Source: Anolis sagrei (Eukaryota > Chordata > Lepidosauria > Squamata > Anolidae). From it: 64,000 nucleotides of DNA. The stretch spans positions 143,278,758-143,342,757 of the forward strand of contig NC_090025.1 of NCBI RefSeq assembly GCF_037176765.1, read 5' to 3'. The notes below the pieces were generated by a model that saw only the letters and a program-made list of their open reading frames with translations, did not search any database and had not been told where the DNA came from. Within the stretch, counting starts at the first letter, position 1. Each line of letters opens with the position of its first letter. The translations under genes were made by a program, and so were the position numbers. Shown piece by piece: positions 63,790-64,000 of the stretch.

Positions 63790-64000
63790 TGCCAGTAAAG
63801 GTGGTCCAAGTGGTGATCGGCACACTAGGTTCAGTGCCTAAAGACCTTGGCCTGCACTTAAAAAGAATTGGTGCTGACAAAATTATTATCTGTCACCTGC
63901 AAAAGGTCACCCTACTTGAATCTCAACACATTATTCACCAATACATCACACAGTCCTAGATACTTGGAAAATGTCTGACATGAGATCCAATACAAAAGCA
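63790..64000 (+). mobile_element. R4-like LINE C-terminal coding, runs off the window
   Basis: In frame 63795-63959: VKVVQVVIGTLGSVPKDLGL, HLKRIGADKIIICHLQKVTL and LESQHIIHQYITQS then stop, followed by 3' UTR (CAGTCCTAGATACTTGG). The start follows an (AATT)n run. Clade inferred from the conserved GTLGxVPKDL...LQKxTLL tail. Confidence 0.55.

Noticed and set aside
63614-63880. Minus-strand 88-residue frame with a poly-Leu end
   Set aside because: The leucines come from the (TAG) microsatellite read in reverse; the rest is antisense to an R4-like LINE.

Overview
This window is nuclear DNA from a vertebrate, very probably a squamate reptile and most like an anole or another iguanian lizard. Two conserved host genes with spliced, vertebrate-type exons lie on the + strand. 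Around them sits a repeat mix typical of lizards: CR1, L2, L1, RTE-like and R4-like LINEs, tRNA-headed and 5S-rRNA-headed SINEs, Penelope-like elements, Helitrons, and hAT and Tc1/mariner MITEs. No bacterial genes, CRISPR arrays, true rRNA or tRNA genes, or LTR retrovirus copies were recognised.

Gene layout: YEATS4 (GAS41) is complete, with seven coding exons from 8591 to 16276. They encode 227 residues and start in a CpG island at about 8240-8760. FRS2 follows on the same strand. It has its own CpG island at about 25240-25740, a probable noncoding first exon ending at 25715, a roughly 24-kb first intron, a probable second noncoding exon at 49853-49949, and four coding exons (52882-62903). 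These encode residues 1-192: the N-terminal lipidation signal, the PTB domain and the start of the tail. The large final exon lies beyond the right edge. The order YEATS4-FRS2 is the same as on human 12q15. The two genes share no biochemical pathway: one is a chromatin acyl-lysine reader, the other an FGF/neurotrophin receptor docking adaptor.

Region by region: 1-3.4 kb is AT-rich and repeat-poor and could be the long 3' UTR of an upstream gene. 3.4-8.2 kb holds MITEs, SINEs and two back-to-back Helitrons. 8.2-16.5 kb is YEATS4, its introns filled with an RTE-like LINE, a 5S SINE, L2 and CR1. 16.5-25.2 kb is intergenic, with many SINEs, an R4-like fragment, a second CR1 copy inverted relative to the first, a Penelope-like terminus and a LINE interrupted by a hAT. 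25.2-52.8 kb is the FRS2 5' region and intron 1, with nested MITEs, three inverted (snap-back) Penelope-like fragments and a 5'-inverted L1. 52.8-64 kb carries the FRS2 coding exons, with an internally deleted mariner-like element and an L2 whose reverse transcriptase is still open, both in introns.

The most unusual structures are the Penelope-like terminal fragments, three of five folded head-to-head and one keeping a hammerhead-ribozyme core; the twin-primed L1 whose left target duplication was later hit by a hAT; and the LINE and SINE that share a 3' tail. I found no undescribed protein-coding system. Family names for repeats come from recognised motifs and memory, not from a database search.
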